Positions 16,182-25,309 are shown, counted from the stretch's first letter. The stretch: DNA of 64,000 bases from Microbacterium sp. cf046 (GCF_900114345.1 NZ_FOZJ01000002.1:1054001-1118000); one strand, 5' to 3'. The notes: generated by a model not told the origin, from the letters alone. A program made the numbers and translations.

Positions 16182-17753
16182 TCAGATCGATTCCGCGAAC
16201 TCCATGAGCCGGCCGCCGCGGCGCTCGAACACCGCGGAGCCGATCGCGATCCCGATGATCAGGACCGCCAGGCCGATGCCGACGCCGCCCCACAGCGCCA
16301 TCGTCGCCGCCTCGATGTCTCGGGTCAGCGCGATCCAGGCCCACCACAGCGCGGGCGCGCTGAGTGCGATCGCACCGAGCATCACCATGCCCTGCGCGAT
16401 CGCTCCGGCCGCGCCGGTGCGCTGGGGCTGCTGGAAGGGACTCTCCCCCGGCCGGGAGACCGCATACGGCGAGACGACCGACGAGATGCTCGACAGGCCG
16501 AGGCCCGAGAGGAACAGGGCCGTGCACACGCCCACCATCGCCGGCAGCAGCGCCCACCGCCCGTGCAGCGAGATCGCCACCGGGACGAGCACTGCCAGCA
16601 GCGGGATGCCGATCAGCAGCACCGGAACAAGCCGGCCGATCCGGTCGGACACCCCCCGCACGCCACTCGCGATGTGCATCCAGACCGCGGTCGAGTCGTA
16701 CGCGAGGTCGTTGTGCGGCAGCCACCCCAGGAACAGCGCGACGATCGGAACCGGCACCAGTGCGACGATCTCCGGCGGCACCCCCGCGATCAGCAGCGGC
16801 ACGGCCGTGAGTGCAGCAGCGAACGGGATGACGATGATGTTGACGAGGTAGCGCCGGTCGCGCAGCCAGTACACAAGACTCCGCGCGGCGACCGCGCCGC
16901 CTGGGGTTCCGGGTGCGACCGCGAACCAGCCGAGTCCTCCGCGCTCGCGGACCGAGACGGGACGCTCGGTCGTCGACAGGAGCCGTCGCACGAGGAGCCA
17001 CCACACCAGGCCGAGGACGATGAGCGTGGCCATCGCGATCAGGAGCGCGGGCATCGCGGATTCTGCGCCGCCCTGCGCAAGTCGGCCGGGGAACGCCCAG
17101 GCCGCACCCAGGGGCGTGATCGCAAGGGTCGAGATCGCCTCGGCCAGCTGAGTGGGAACGCGGCCGCCCCACTCGAGCGAGGCGAAGAACACCCCGACGG
17201 GCACGACGACGACCAGGATCGCGAGGGCGAACAGTCCGGAGAGCTCGCGGGATCGACGTTCGCGGAGGAACAGCGCGGTCAGCGCCATGCAGACGCGGGC
17301 CAGCAGCACGCAGGTGGCGACGCCGAGGAGCACGCCGACTCCGCCGACCAGGCCGGGCACTCCGTGCTCGGCCCAGACGATCGCGGCGCACACCGACACC
17401 GCGAGCAGCGCGAACGTGGGAACGCTGATGAACCCGGCGGCTGCCAGCACGGCTGCGAGCCTGCCGGAAGGGAGGCCGAGCACGACGAACCGACGCGGGT
17501 CCAGTGGATCGGTCGCGCCGGCGATCAGCGGGGCGAGCGCGAAGCCGAGTGTGACTGCCGCACCGCCCAGCACGATGACGGCCTGCGCGACGTCGGTCGC
17601 CGCGTCGCGCAGCGTGAGCAGCGCCCAGCAGGCGACGCCGGTCGCGCCGATGAGCAGGATGATCCCGAGGATCGTGCGACGCACGTGAGCGGCATCTCCG
17701 CGGAGCGCGCCCAGCAGAAGGGCGATCCTCAGTCGGAGAACGTGTGCAGCCAC
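16182..17753 (-). CDS. ABC exporter membrane subunit
   Basis: A 523-residue protein with about 12 hydrophobic segments and no periplasmic-binding or NBD signature: the membrane partner of the ATPase gene just upstream. It starts at GTG 17753 (VAAHVLRLRIALLLGALRGD) and overlaps the ATPase gene by 25 bp, so the two are co-translated. The family resembles ABC-2-like efflux permeases of actinobacteria, with paired helix bundles joined by a soluble loop (RLLSTTERPVSVRERGGLGWFAVAP). The exported substrate is unknown. A longer in-frame reading up to 17888 is a shadow of the ATPase 3' end. Confidence 0.85.
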   Translation of the reverse strand: MAAHVLRLRIALLLGALRGDAAHVRRTILGIILLIGATGVACWALLTLRDAATDVAQAVIVLGGAAVTLGFALAPLIAGATDPLDPRRFVVLGLPSGRLAAVLAAAGFISVPTFALLAVSVCAAIVWAEHGVPGLVGGVGVLLGVATCVLLARVCMALTALFLRERRSRELSGLFALAILVVVVPVGVFFASLEWGGRVPTQLAEAISTLAITPLGAAWAFPGRLAQGGAESAMPALLIAMATLIVLGLVWWLLVRRLLSTTERPVSVRERGGLGWFAVAPGTPGGAVAARSLVYWLRDRRYLVNIIVIPFAAALTAVPLLIAGVPPEIVALVPVPIVALFLGWLPHNDLAYDSTAVWMHIASGVRGVSDRIGRLVPVLLIGIPLLAVLVPVAISLHGRWALLPAMVGVCTALFLSGLGLSSISSVVSPYAVSRPGESPFQQPQRTGAAGAIAQGMVMLGAIALSAPALWWAWIALTRDIEAATMALWGGVGIGLAVLIIGIAIGSAVFERRGGRLMEFAESI

Positions 17754-19294
17754 TCCAGGCCCTCCACGTCGCTGAGGCCGCCGGCGAGTTCGATGAACCG
17801 CTGCTCGAGCGTGAGCTCGCCGCGGACCTCGTCGACTGTCCCTTCGGCGAGCACCTGCCCTGCCACGATGACGGCGACCCTCGAGCACACCCGCTCGACG
17901 AGGTCCATGCCGTGGCTGGAGAGGATGACCGTTCCGCCGTGGGCGACGTACGTCTTCAGGATGTCGAGGATGATCGCGCTCGAGACCGGATCCACCGCCT
18001 CGAAGGGCTCGTCGAGCACGAGCAGCCTCGGCGAGTGGATCATCGCCCCCGCGAGCATCACCTTCTTGACCATGCCCGCCGAGTAGTCCGAGACCACCCG
18101 GCCGAGCGAATCGGAGAGGTCGAAGGCGCGCGCCAGATCGTTCGTGCGGCTCTCCACGACGGCGGAGGGAAGGCCCCGCAGGACGCCGTAGTAGTGCAGC
18201 AGCTGACGCCCGGTCAGCCGATCGAACGTGCGAAGCCGGTCGGGAAGGACTCCCATCTGCCGCTTCGCCGCCAGCGGGGCGGACACCGCGTCCACGCCGT
18301 TCACCCGGATCGAGCCGCGATCGGGCCGCAGCAGACCCGCGATCATGGACAGCGTCGTGGTCTTGCCGGCGCCGTTCGGGCCGACGAGGCCGTAGAAGAT
18401 GCCGGTCGGCACGGTCAGGTCGATGCCGTCCACCGCCCGTGTGTCGCCGAACGCCTTCGTGACGCCCTTCACGACGAGTGCGGAACCGCCCAGCGCGACG
18501 CTCGGCGCGATGGGAGCGGCGACCAGCACCTCCGGCACCTCGGCCGCCGGCGGTGCCGCGATCTCCGCCGCGTGCTCCAGCGGCACCGGTGCGACCGCCA
18601 CGGCGACCGCCGGCTCCGCGGCGGCGGGCTCGGCCGGAGCCTCTGGCGCATGATCGATCGCCGGCTCAGGGTCAGGCGCGATCGCGGGCGCGGGTGCGTC
18701 GACGACGTCTTCGGGCTCGTCCACGACCGGCAGCGGCGGAACCACGGGCTCATCCACCGGCAGCGGCTGGACCTCGGGCTCATCCACCGGCAGCGGCTGG
18801 ACCTCGGGCTCGTCCACCGGCATCGGCGTGACCTCGGGCTCGTCGGTTTCGAGTGCTGCCGCCTCGGCATCCGTCGCCGTGGAGGCTTCGGGCTCGTCGG
18901 CCGGAAGCGCCGGGGCGAGGTCCGGGGTGTCGGTCTGCTCGACCAGGGTTTCGGTCTCGATCTCAGCCTCGATCTCGTTCGGCGCCTCGGGCTCCACGTG
19001 CTCGGTCGCCTCTTCCTCGGCGACCGGCGGAAGCGGCGGCTTGGGCGGGATCACCAGATCCGGCGGCAGCGGGGGCGGCGGACCGGGATCCGCCTGCGGC
19101 TTCTTGCGTGGCGCGCGCTTGGGGCGCTTCGGCGCCGGCGGGGATCCGGCATCCTGCTGCGCGGCGACCTCCGCGGGAGTCTTCGGCTTCGGCGGCAGCG
19201 CCGTGACCGGGGCGGTCTGCCCGCGCGCGCCGCCGCGAGCGCCATCCGGACCAGTCGGATGGGCGTCTTGTGGCACCGGCAGAGAGGCTGTCAC
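17729..19294 (-). CDS. ABC transporter ATPase with a long acidic Pro-rich N-terminal extension
   Basis: A 521-residue protein. The nucleotide-binding domain spans about 270-500, with Walker A GPNGAGKTT near 303-311, signature YSAGMVKKVML, Walker B LLVLDEPFEAVDP and switch histidine in ILSSHGMDLVERV. This is a DRA/ABC-2-like drug or lipid export ATPase, paired with the membrane subunit it overlaps. Unlike normal 230-300 residue members, it begins with about 270 residues of Pro/Glu/Ala/Val-rich low complexity: a basic patch (PKRPKRAPRKKP), then acid-rich repeats DEPEVQPLPV encoded by tandem 30-bp units. ATG/GTG choice is open: a shorter protein starting near the NBD is possible, but the whole extension is in frame and codon use looks normal. 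Confidence 0.88.
   Translation of the reverse strand: MTASLPVPQDAHPTGPDGARGGARGQTAPVTALPPKPKTPAEVAAQQDAGSPPAPKRPKRAPRKKPQADPGPPPPLPPDLVIPPKPPLPPVAEEEATEHVEPEAPNEIEAEIETETLVEQTDTPDLAPALPADEPEASTATDAEAAALETDEPEVTPMPVDEPEVQPLPVDEPEVQPLPVDEPVVPPLPVVDEPEDVVDAPAPAIAPDPEPAIDHAPEAPAEPAAAEPAVAVAVAPVPLEHAAEIAAPPAAEVPEVLVAAPIAPSVALGGSALVVKGVTKAFGDTRAVDGIDLTVPTGIFYGLVGPNGAGKTTTLSMIAGLLRPDRGSIRVNGVDAVSAPLAAKRQMGVLPDRLRTFDRLTGRQLLHYYGVLRGLPSAVVESRTNDLARAFDLSDSLGRVVSDYSAGMVKKVMLAGAMIHSPRLLVLDEPFEAVDPVSSAIILDILKTYVAHGGTVILSSHGMDLVERVCSRVAVIVAGQVLAEGTVDEVRGELTLEQRFIELAGGLSDVEGLEWLHTFSD
18718..18840. repeat. Tandem 30-bp coding repeat (DEPEVQPLPV units)
   Basis: Within the ABC ATPase gene, a 33-bp unit (18718-18750) is followed by three 30-bp units at 18751, 18781 and 18811. 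The units at 18751-18780 and 18781-18810 are identical and the third differs at a few bases. Each codes for ten residues of the type VDEPEVQPLP. With no spacer between units, this is a variable-length protein repeat, not a CRISPR array. Confidence 0.93.
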
Positions 19295-19490
19295 CGATAC
19301 AACCTACCAAGGGCCCGCGCGAGCCCGGCAATGCGCGACGGCGGTTGTCGACATATCCGTTTTGTCACGAATGTGCAACGGGGGTCATGCATTATGCACC
19401 TTCACAGGTGCCATCGCTAGCATGGATTTGGCACGAGGGAGTGTCGCGTCGGTGAACCGACAGTGAAGACACTCATCCCAGGAGCAGATT

Positions 19491-20183
19491 TTGACCCTTC
19501 AGACCGTGATTCTCGCAGCCGGAATGGGCTCGCGGCTTGGCCGCAGCCTGCCGAAACCGCTGACCGAGCTCAGCGACGGACGCAGCATCATGCAGCAGCA
19601 GCACGACAACATCCGTGCGGCGTTCGGCACCGATGCCAAGATCATGACCGTGGTCGGGTACAAGGCCGAGACGATCGTCGAGGCGTTCCCGCAGGTCGAG
19701 TACGTCTACAACGACCGCTACGACCAGACGAACACGTCCAAGAGCCTGCTGCGCGCGCTCACCAAGAGCGGCAAGGGCGGCGTGCTCTGGATGAACGGTG
19801 ACGTCGTCTTCGACCCGCTCGTGCTGGGACGCGCCATCGAGCTGATCGAGCGCGACCAGTCGTTCGTGACCGTGAACACGTCCAAGGTGAGCGACGAAGA
19901 GGTCAAGTACACCGTCACCGCCGAGGGGTTCATCAAGGAGCTCTCCAAGACGGTCGAGGGCGGGATCGGCGAAGCGGTCGGCATCAACTACATCTCCAGC
20001 GGCGACAAGAAGGCATTCATCCGCCAGCTGTCGCGTGTCGATGACCAGGACTACTTCGAGCGCGGCCTCGAGCTCGCGATCGCCGAGGACTCGGTGCGGC
20101 TCGAGCCGCTCGACATCTCGGACCTGTACGCCGTCGAGGTCGACTTCGCCGAGGATCTCGAGCGCGCGAACCTCTTCGTCTGA
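19491..20183 (+). CDS. LicC-like nucleotidyltransferase (phosphocholine cytidylyltransferase family)
   Basis: A 230-residue single-domain nucleotidyltransferase. The N-terminus TVILAAGMGSRLGRSLPKPLTEL has the GxGSRL and PKPL substrate-binding motif, VVGYKAETI follows, and LWMNGDVVFDP carries the metal-binding aspartates. The length and the YVYNDRYDQTNTSKSLLRAL segment fit the LicC group, which activates phosphocholine or related alcohol phosphates with CTP; many relatives make nucleotide sugars, so the substrate stays open. The start is TTG 19491 with an AGGAG site six bases upstream (19480-19484). It is divergent from the ABC genes. Three CDP-alcohol phosphotransferase genes lie within 10 kb, which suggests it supplies their donor. 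Confidence 0.75.
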   Translation: MTLQTVILAAGMGSRLGRSLPKPLTELSDGRSIMQQQHDNIRAAFGTDAKIMTVVGYKAETIVEAFPQVEYVYNDRYDQTNTSKSLLRALTKSGKGGVLWMNGDVVFDPLVLGRAIELIERDQSFVTVNTSKVSDEEVKYTVTAEGFIKELSKTVEGGIGEAVGINYISSGDKKAFIRQLSRVDDQDYFERGLELAIAEDSVRLEPLDISDLYAVEVDFAEDLERANLFV

Positions 20184-20248
20184 GATGACGCGCCGGGTGT
20201 TGTCAAGCCCAGCGTTCGCTCAGTAGCGCGCGCATAGGATCGGCCGTG

Positions 20249-21223
20249 ATGGCCGACAAGGTGCACCGCATCCACTCCCTCCCCGATGACGCTCCGTGGA
20301 CGGGAGGGCTTCCGCCTGCCGGCTCCGACGAGCATCCCGCCATCATCCGGATGCTCGACCGGGTGCTCGCGATCCAGCGGCCGGTCGTCGTGGCGCATCT
20401 GCGCAGCATCCGCCTGAGACACCCGAACGCGACCACCGCCGAGATCGTGCGCATCCTCGAGCGGCGCTACCTCGCCGCCGTGACCACCGGTGGCGCGGCG
20501 GTCGGCGCGACGGCCGTGGTGCCCGGAATCACCACCGGAGTGACGCTGGTCCTCAGCGGCGTCGAGACGGTGGGCTTCCTCGAGGCGACGACGCTGTTCG
20601 CACAGTCGGTGGCCGAGGTGCACGGCATCCCGGTCTCCGATCCCGAGCGCGCACGCGCGCTCGTCCTCACGCTCATGCTCGGCAAGGAGGGCGTCGACCT
20701 CGTCGCCCAGCTTGCCGGTCAGGCCGTCGGCCGAGGACCGACACGCGACCGCTACTGGGGCGAGCTCGTCACCAAGACCATTCCGCGGGCCGCGCTCGGT
20801 CCCATCGTCGACCGCCTCAAGACGATGTTCGTACGCTCATTCGCCGCGCGCGGCGGCGCCTCCTTCCTGGGGAAGGCGCTGCCGTTCGGAATCGGGGCCG
20901 CGATCGGCGGCGCAGGCAACAACATCCTCGGTCGCCGGGTGCTGACCGGCTCGCGGCGCGCATTCGGACTGCCGCCGCTCGACCTTCCTGCGGACCTCGA
21001 GCCTCGTCCCGACACGCTGCGGCTCGAACACGCGGCCACGCGCGGCATCAGACGGGCCGGCGGCGCGATCGCCGGAGGCATCACGCGCAGCGTGTCCGCC
21101 GTCGGATCCGCCGGACGCCGGGTGGGCGGTGCGGTCACGCCCCGCAAGCGCAAGGCGATCGAAGCGGCGGATGCTGCGGCATCGGTCGACGACCCGCTCG
21201 AGACCGGTCTCAGCGACGACTGA
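20249..21223 (+). CDS. EcsC-like hypothetical protein
   Basis: A 324-residue protein. Residues about 70-150 have two helical hairpins rich in Gly/Ala (GGAAVGATAVVPGITTGVTLVLSG, then FLEATTLFAQSVAEVHGIPVSDPERARALVLTLMLGKEG), a layout like the EcsC family; the ARGGASFLGKALPFGIGAAIGGAGNNILGRRV segment at about 205-245 fits the same fold. The C-terminal 60 residues are basic and low complexity. EcsC-related proteins are membrane-associated with unclear roles. This assignment is tentative. An in-frame GTG lies 3 bp before ATG 20249. It starts 65 bp after the cytidylyltransferase stop and probably shares its transcript. Confidence 0.5.
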   Translation: MADKVHRIHSLPDDAPWTGGLPPAGSDEHPAIIRMLDRVLAIQRPVVVAHLRSIRLRHPNATTAEIVRILERRYLAAVTTGGAAVGATAVVPGITTGVTLVLSGVETVGFLEATTLFAQSVAEVHGIPVSDPERARALVLTLMLGKEGVDLVAQLAGQAVGRGPTRDRYWGELVTKTIPRAALGPIVDRLKTMFVRSFAARGGASFLGKALPFGIGAAIGGAGNNILGRRVLTGSRRAFGLPPLDLPADLEPRPDTLRLEHAATRGIRRAGGAIAGGITRSVSAVGSAGRRVGGAVTPRKRKAIEAADAAASVDDPLETGLSDD

Positions 21224-21288
21224 GCAGCGACGTCGGGCTCCCGCCACCGCCGGGTGCATCCGAGGCCGAACGGGCGCAGACTGGATGC

Positions 21289-21528
21289 ATGGGTCAGTTC
21301 ACCACACGTCCGGAGGAGCCTGCCGAGTGGGCCGGTCTCCCGTCCGAGCCGATCGAGTCCCGCCCGGAGGCCGAATCGCTCGGTGCGCCGATCGAGTCGG
21401 CCGATTCCCTGGCCTTCCTCGGCACGGCGATCGAATCGGTCGTCATCCCGGTGGCCCCGGTGGTCGAGATCGCGCAGAGCGCGACCGAGTCGGCCGAAGG
21501 CGACGGCACGCCGCCCGCGCAGGAGTGA
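21289..21528 (+). CDS. Small acidic hypothetical protein with repeated I/A-ES motif
   Basis: A 79-residue acidic protein (ATG 21289) beginning MGQFTTRPEEPAEWAGLPSE. It contains a repeated I-E-S pattern (PIESRPEAE, APIESADSL, TAIESVVIP, ATESAEG) and one hydrophobic stretch (AFLGTAIESVVIPVAPVV) too polar for a transmembrane helix. I recognise no family. It lies 65 bp after the EcsC-like gene. The repeat pattern and lack of a longer coding partner make it either a real small conserved protein or a marginal call. Confidence 0.5.
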   Translation: MGQFTTRPEEPAEWAGLPSEPIESRPEAESLGAPIESADSLAFLGTAIESVVIPVAPVVEIAQSATESAEGDGTPPAQE

Positions 21529-21540
21529 GCGCCGAGCCGA

Positions 21541-22506
21541 TCAGCCCTCGGGCCGACGAGGGATCAGTCGCACGATCTCCGGATCGCCGCCGGTCACCTC
21601 GCGGGTGATCGCCTCGGCGCGTTCGAGACCCTTCCGTGTCAGTCCGCGCTCGACATGCAGCACCACCCGCGCGGGGTCCCCTGTCACCTCGGCGCGGAAG
21701 CCCGGACCGAGCTGGGACTCGAGGAGGTCCTCCCCCGCCGCATTGCGTCGCTGCGGCAGCCGGGTGGGCTCATCGTTGAGCGTCCGATCGAGGAAGTCGA
21801 GGACCTGGTCGACCCCGTATTCGCGGCGGTCGCCGGTGAGCACCGAATGACCCCTGCCTTCGAACTCGACGGCGAGGAACCGGTCGCCGAGCTCGCGGCG
21901 AAGCGTGTCGAACCGCGTGGACGTCGCAGGGTCGGTGCGGTATCGCAGACCGAGCACTTCGCATGTTCCGGCTCGCACCACCGCGAGATCGTGCGGAGAC
22001 AGGCCGAGATCGGCGCCGCGCGCCGCTGCTGCGCGCGGCAGTCCGATCGCCGCCGGCAGCGAGGGCTCCGCGATCACCGGCGCGATCACGGGCGCGTCCG
22101 CCATGGTCGCCAGGGCGAATCCGCCCGTGAAGCACATGCCGATGACGCCCACGCCGTCACCGCCGACATCGTCGTGCAGCTGCGAGGCCAACGCCCGAAG
22201 CCAGACCGCGACGGGGCTCGTCCTGCCCCTCGCGAAGATCGAGAATTCGCGGCGCACGCAGAACTGCCGAACGTCACCGGCGATGTTCGAGAACGTCAGC
22301 CCGCCGCCCGGCGTGCCGAACAGGCGCGGCAGCAGCACGGTGAAGCCCTGATCCACCACCTCCTGCGCGAACCTCACGAGGTTCTCCTCGATGCCGGGGA
22401 ACTCGTGGATGATGATCACCCCGCGCCCCGAACCCTTGCGGTACACCTCCCGCGTCTCCTCGCCGAACGTGACATCCGTGCGCGCCCAGCCCTCCAGAGC
22501 ATCCAT
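21541..22506 (-). CDS. Dienelactone hydrolase family protein
   Basis: A 321-residue alpha/beta-hydrolase. The nucleophile Cys124 in VGVIGMCFTGGFAL replaces serine, as in dienelactone hydrolase, and the catalytic His is near 225 in FEGRGHSVLTG. The oxyanion region IHEFPGIEENLVRFAQEV follows the family. The DLH core ends at about residue 255; the last 65 residues (AAGEDLLESQLGPGFRAEV, LTRKGLERAEAI) are an extra domain not part of the usual enzyme. It may hydrolyse lactones or esters; the substrate is not evident. ATG 22506 is divergent from the maltokinase-like gene 118 bp away. Confidence 0.85.
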   Translation of the reverse strand: MDALEGWARTDVTFGEETREVYRKGSGRGVIIIHEFPGIEENLVRFAQEVVDQGFTVLLPRLFGTPGGGLTFSNIAGDVRQFCVRREFSIFARGRTSPVAVWLRALASQLHDDVGGDGVGVIGMCFTGGFALATMADAPVIAPVIAEPSLPAAIGLPRAAAARGADLGLSPHDLAVVRAGTCEVLGLRYRTDPATSTRFDTLRRELGDRFLAVEFEGRGHSVLTGDRREYGVDQVLDFLDRTLNDEPTRLPQRRNAAGEDLLESQLGPGFRAEVTGDPARVVLHVERGLTRKGLERAEAITREVTGGDPEIVRLIPRRPEG

Positions 22507-22624
22507 GCGCTCATCGTCGCAGATGCACGGCGGACGGGCTCAGCGCCCACCCCGCGCGCAGCGGTGCAAGCGCTTCCAGCCGACGGGTCGACACTTCTCG
22601 GCGCCGGGGCATAATCTCGGGGGT

Positions 22625-24031
22625 ATGGACAGCACGCTGGCGTGCCTCGCGGCATGGATGCCGAGGCAGCGGTGGTACGCCGCGAAGGGGCGGCTGCCGA
22701 GCCTGCGGCTGATCGCGTGGTGGGAGCCGCCGGCATCCACCTCGGAGGGCGCCGGCGAGATCGTCGGGGGCGGCGACGCGCGCGTGCGGACGTACCTGGT
22801 CGCCGACGAGGGCGCTCTTCCCGCCGTGCTGTACCAGATCCCCGTCGTGGCGCGCGCGACGGCGAGCGTCGATGCCTCTCCCGACCACATCATCGGAAGC
22901 CCGGAGCCCGGCACGACCTTCATCGACGGGCCGTTCGACCCGGCATACGCGGACGCACTGCTCGCACTCGTCACCGTCGGCGGCCAGGGCAGAGGACCGC
23001 GCGCGGTCGCCACCGGACATCCGACGCGCATCGTGCCGTCGGACCTGAGCCGCTCCGCCACGGTGCTCGCGGGCGAGCAGTCCAACACGTCGCTGATCTA
23101 CCGCTCGGACGACGGGGCGATGCCGATCATCTGCAAGGTGTTCCGCCAGATCCACCCCGGCCTGAATCCGGACATCGAACTGCAGACGGCGCTGGCGGAC
23201 GCCGGCTCGACGCATGTTCCGCAGGCGATCGGCTCGATCGAGGGCGCATGGCCGGACCCCGCCACCGCGGGCGGAACCGTGACGGGCTCGCTGGCCTTCG
23301 CGCAGGAGTTCCTCCCGGGTGTCGAGGACGCGTGGCGGGTCGCGCTGCACGCGGCCGCCCGGGGTGAGGACTTCCGCGATCGGGCGCACGCGCTCGGGGC
23401 CGCCACTGCAGACGTGCATCTGTCGCTGGCGGGACTGTTCCCGACGCAGGCGACCGAGCCCGTCGACCGGGAGTCCACGGCTGCGACGTGGCGGAGGCGA
23501 CTCGCGATCGCGATCGCCGAGGTCCCGGCGATCGCCGACCGGCGCGAGGCGATCGAGGCCGTGTACGCCCGTGCGACCTCGGTGCCGTGGCCGCCCCTGC
23601 AGCGCATCCACGGCGACTACCACCTCGGACAGGTGCTCCAGGTGCCCGGCCGCGGCTGGGTGCTGCTGGATTTCGAGGGAGAACCGCTTCGGCCGATGTC
23701 CGAGCGCGTGCTGTCGGACCTCCCGCTGCGGGACGTCGCGGGCATGCTCCGATCCTTCGACTACGTCGCCGGATCGATCGGCCTGGACCACCCCGACCGC
23801 TCCCCCGACGCCGTGCGCGAGTGGGCGCTGAACGCGCGCCGCTCGTTCGTCGAGGGGTACGCGAGCGTCTCGGGCGCGGAGCTGGACGTGGAGAACGCGC
23901 TCCTGGCCGCCCTGGAACTGGACAAGGCGGTCTATGAAGCGATCTACGAGTCGCGGAACAGACCGACCTGGGTCACGATCCCGCTGCGCGCGATCGCACG
24001 GCTCGTCGGCAGGGCCGCGGCCGCCGCCTGA
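22625..24031 (+). CDS. Maltokinase-like sugar kinase
   Basis: A 468-residue protein of the maltokinase/aminoglycoside-phosphotransferase superfamily. The N-terminal cap domain (RQRWYAAKGRLPSLRLIAWWE, residues about 13-35) is typical of maltokinase and actinobacterial glucosamine kinase; the C-terminal kinase lobe has RIHGDYHLGQVL near residue 328 (catalytic Asp) and VLLDFEGEP (metal Asp), with LRDVAGMLRSFDY after it. All kinase residues are intact. Maltokinase makes maltose 1-phosphate for alpha-glucan synthesis by GlgE, but none of glgE, treS or glgB is near. Glucosamine kinase is a real alternative. It is convergent with the next gene, with 3 bp between the stop codons. Confidence 0.75.
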   Translation: MDSTLACLAAWMPRQRWYAAKGRLPSLRLIAWWEPPASTSEGAGEIVGGGDARVRTYLVADEGALPAVLYQIPVVARATASVDASPDHIIGSPEPGTTFIDGPFDPAYADALLALVTVGGQGRGPRAVATGHPTRIVPSDLSRSATVLAGEQSNTSLIYRSDDGAMPIICKVFRQIHPGLNPDIELQTALADAGSTHVPQAIGSIEGAWPDPATAGGTVTGSLAFAQEFLPGVEDAWRVALHAAARGEDFRDRAHALGAATADVHLSLAGLFPTQATEPVDRESTAATWRRRLAIAIAEVPAIADRREAIEAVYARATSVPWPPLQRIHGDYHLGQVLQVPGRGWVLLDFEGEPLRPMSERVLSDLPLRDVAGMLRSFDYVAGSIGLDHPDRSPDAVREWALNARRSFVEGYASVSGAELDVENALLAALELDKAVYEAIYESRNRPTWVTIPLRAIARLVGRAAAAA

Positions 24032-24034
24032 CCC

Positions 24035-25309
24035 TCAGTCGTCCAGCTCGGCCTCTTCGCGCTCGGTGTCCTCTTCCTCGTCATCGAGCAGCGGACCGTG
24101 CCATTCGTCCCATGAGTCCATCAGCCCCGCGACGGCCGCGTGGAAACGCGCGGTGGCCGCACCCGGCGCGGTGTCGCCGAAGTAGCGGGTGACCCACTCC
24201 TCCAGGCGGGCAACGGCGTCGGCATCCCCGAGCACCCGATCGGTCTCTGCGACGATCGCCCCCGCATCCGCCGCATCGAGCCATTCGCACGCCGAGAGGT
24301 ACCCGTGCGTGTCGATCGCGGCTTCAGGGTCTGCCGGGCGCGTGACCATCAGAGGCCGGTCGGCGGCCAGCCGGTCGTACACCATGGCCGAGATGTCCAC
24401 GATCGCCACGTCGGCGGCGGCGAGCTGCCAGCCGAGCTCCGGGCCGTCGTCGAAGACGTGGTGGGATGCCGCGTCCGCGGCGTTCGCGGCGGCGAGCGCT
24501 GCGATGATCCGCCGATTCGCGGCGCCGTACTCCGCATTCACGACACCCGAGCGCGGATGCGGCCGGTAGATCACCCGGTGGCGGCCGGTCGCCAGCAGCG
24601 CCCTCACCAGCGTCTCGCCGTGCGACAGGATCGAGCCGTAGTGCGCGGAGGGGCGATCGCCCTCCCATGTCGGCGCGTACAGCACGACGATCCGGTCATC
24701 GGGCGTGTAGGGCAGCACTCCGGAGTAGTGATCCGCCTGCGGTCGCCCGATCTGGATCGTGCGATGGTCGAGGTCGTAGTCCCAGAGCACCCTGCCGAGC
24801 CGTTCGCGAGCCGCCTCGCCCGCGATGAACGCGTAGTCGTACGCCTTGTACTGGTTGGTCGTCATGTACATCTTGTCGGACTCGCCGTGGTTGATGAACA
24901 CGTGCCAGCGGCGGCCGTACCGGAACATCTGGAAGTTCCGCGTGTTCTGATTCACGTACAGCACGATGCGGATGTCCTGGGTGGCGATGAACCGCTCCAG
25001 ATCGCGCACCGTCGGAACGAAGGCGACCGGCGGCGCGTCCTCGGCCAGCAGCGCACGGGTACCGGTCGCCGCACGACTCAGGACCACCACAGGCCAGGTC
25101 TTCGCGAGCTCGGCGAGCGGCTTGTACCACTGGCGGATCTGGTACATGTTCACCGCGCCGTCGGCGAAGTACACCGCCACGCGGTAGTGGTGCAGCGGGT
25201 GCTCGGGCCGCTCCGAGAGGGTTCGCCGCACCTCGCCGACCGCGGAGCGATTGACGACCGCTTTGCGCAGCAGCGCCGCGGCTTTCTTCGCATCCGAGAC
25301 GAGACCCAC
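24035..25309 (-). CDS. CDP-glycerol glycerophosphotransferase family protein (TagB/TagF-like)
   Basis: A 424-residue soluble or peripheral protein. It has the GT-B-like C-terminal fold of teichoic acid CDP-alcohol phosphotransferases: VINHGESDKMYM, VVLYAPTWEGDRPSAHYGS, VIYRPHPRSGVV, and a final ADVAIVDISAMVYDRLAADRPLMV. The APTW and RPHP motifs and the S/D-I-S loop match the active-site elements of TagF. Such enzymes transfer glycerol- or ribitol-phosphate from a CDP donor to a growing wall polymer or a glycan. Tail residues from about 410 are very acidic. It is the first of three related genes in the window, in the opposite direction to the GT2 gene 42 bp upstream. Confidence 0.8.
   Translation of the reverse strand: MGLVSDAKKAAALLRKAVVNRSAVGEVRRTLSERPEHPLHHYRVAVYFADGAVNMYQIRQWYKPLAELAKTWPVVVLSRAATGTRALLAEDAPPVAFVPTVRDLERFIATQDIRIVLYVNQNTRNFQMFRYGRRWHVFINHGESDKMYMTTNQYKAYDYAFIAGEAARERLGRVLWDYDLDHRTIQIGRPQADHYSGVLPYTPDDRIVVLYAPTWEGDRPSAHYGSILSHGETLVRALLATGRHRVIYRPHPRSGVVNAEYGAANRRIIAALAAANAADAASHHVFDDGPELGWQLAAADVAIVDISAMVYDRLAADRPLMVTRPADPEAAIDTHGYLSACEWLDAADAGAIVAETDRVLGDADAVARLEEWVTRYFGDTAPGAATARFHAAVAGLMDSWDEWHGPLLDDEEEDTEREEAELDD

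Noticed and set aside
15996..18086. A 696-residue open frame on the plus strand
   Set aside because: It runs against the ABC permease and ATPase and has no domain; the real genes overlap it on the other strand.
18718..18840. Possible CRISPR array
   Set aside because: The 30-bp units are directly joined without spacers and stay in frame in the ABC ATPase gene.
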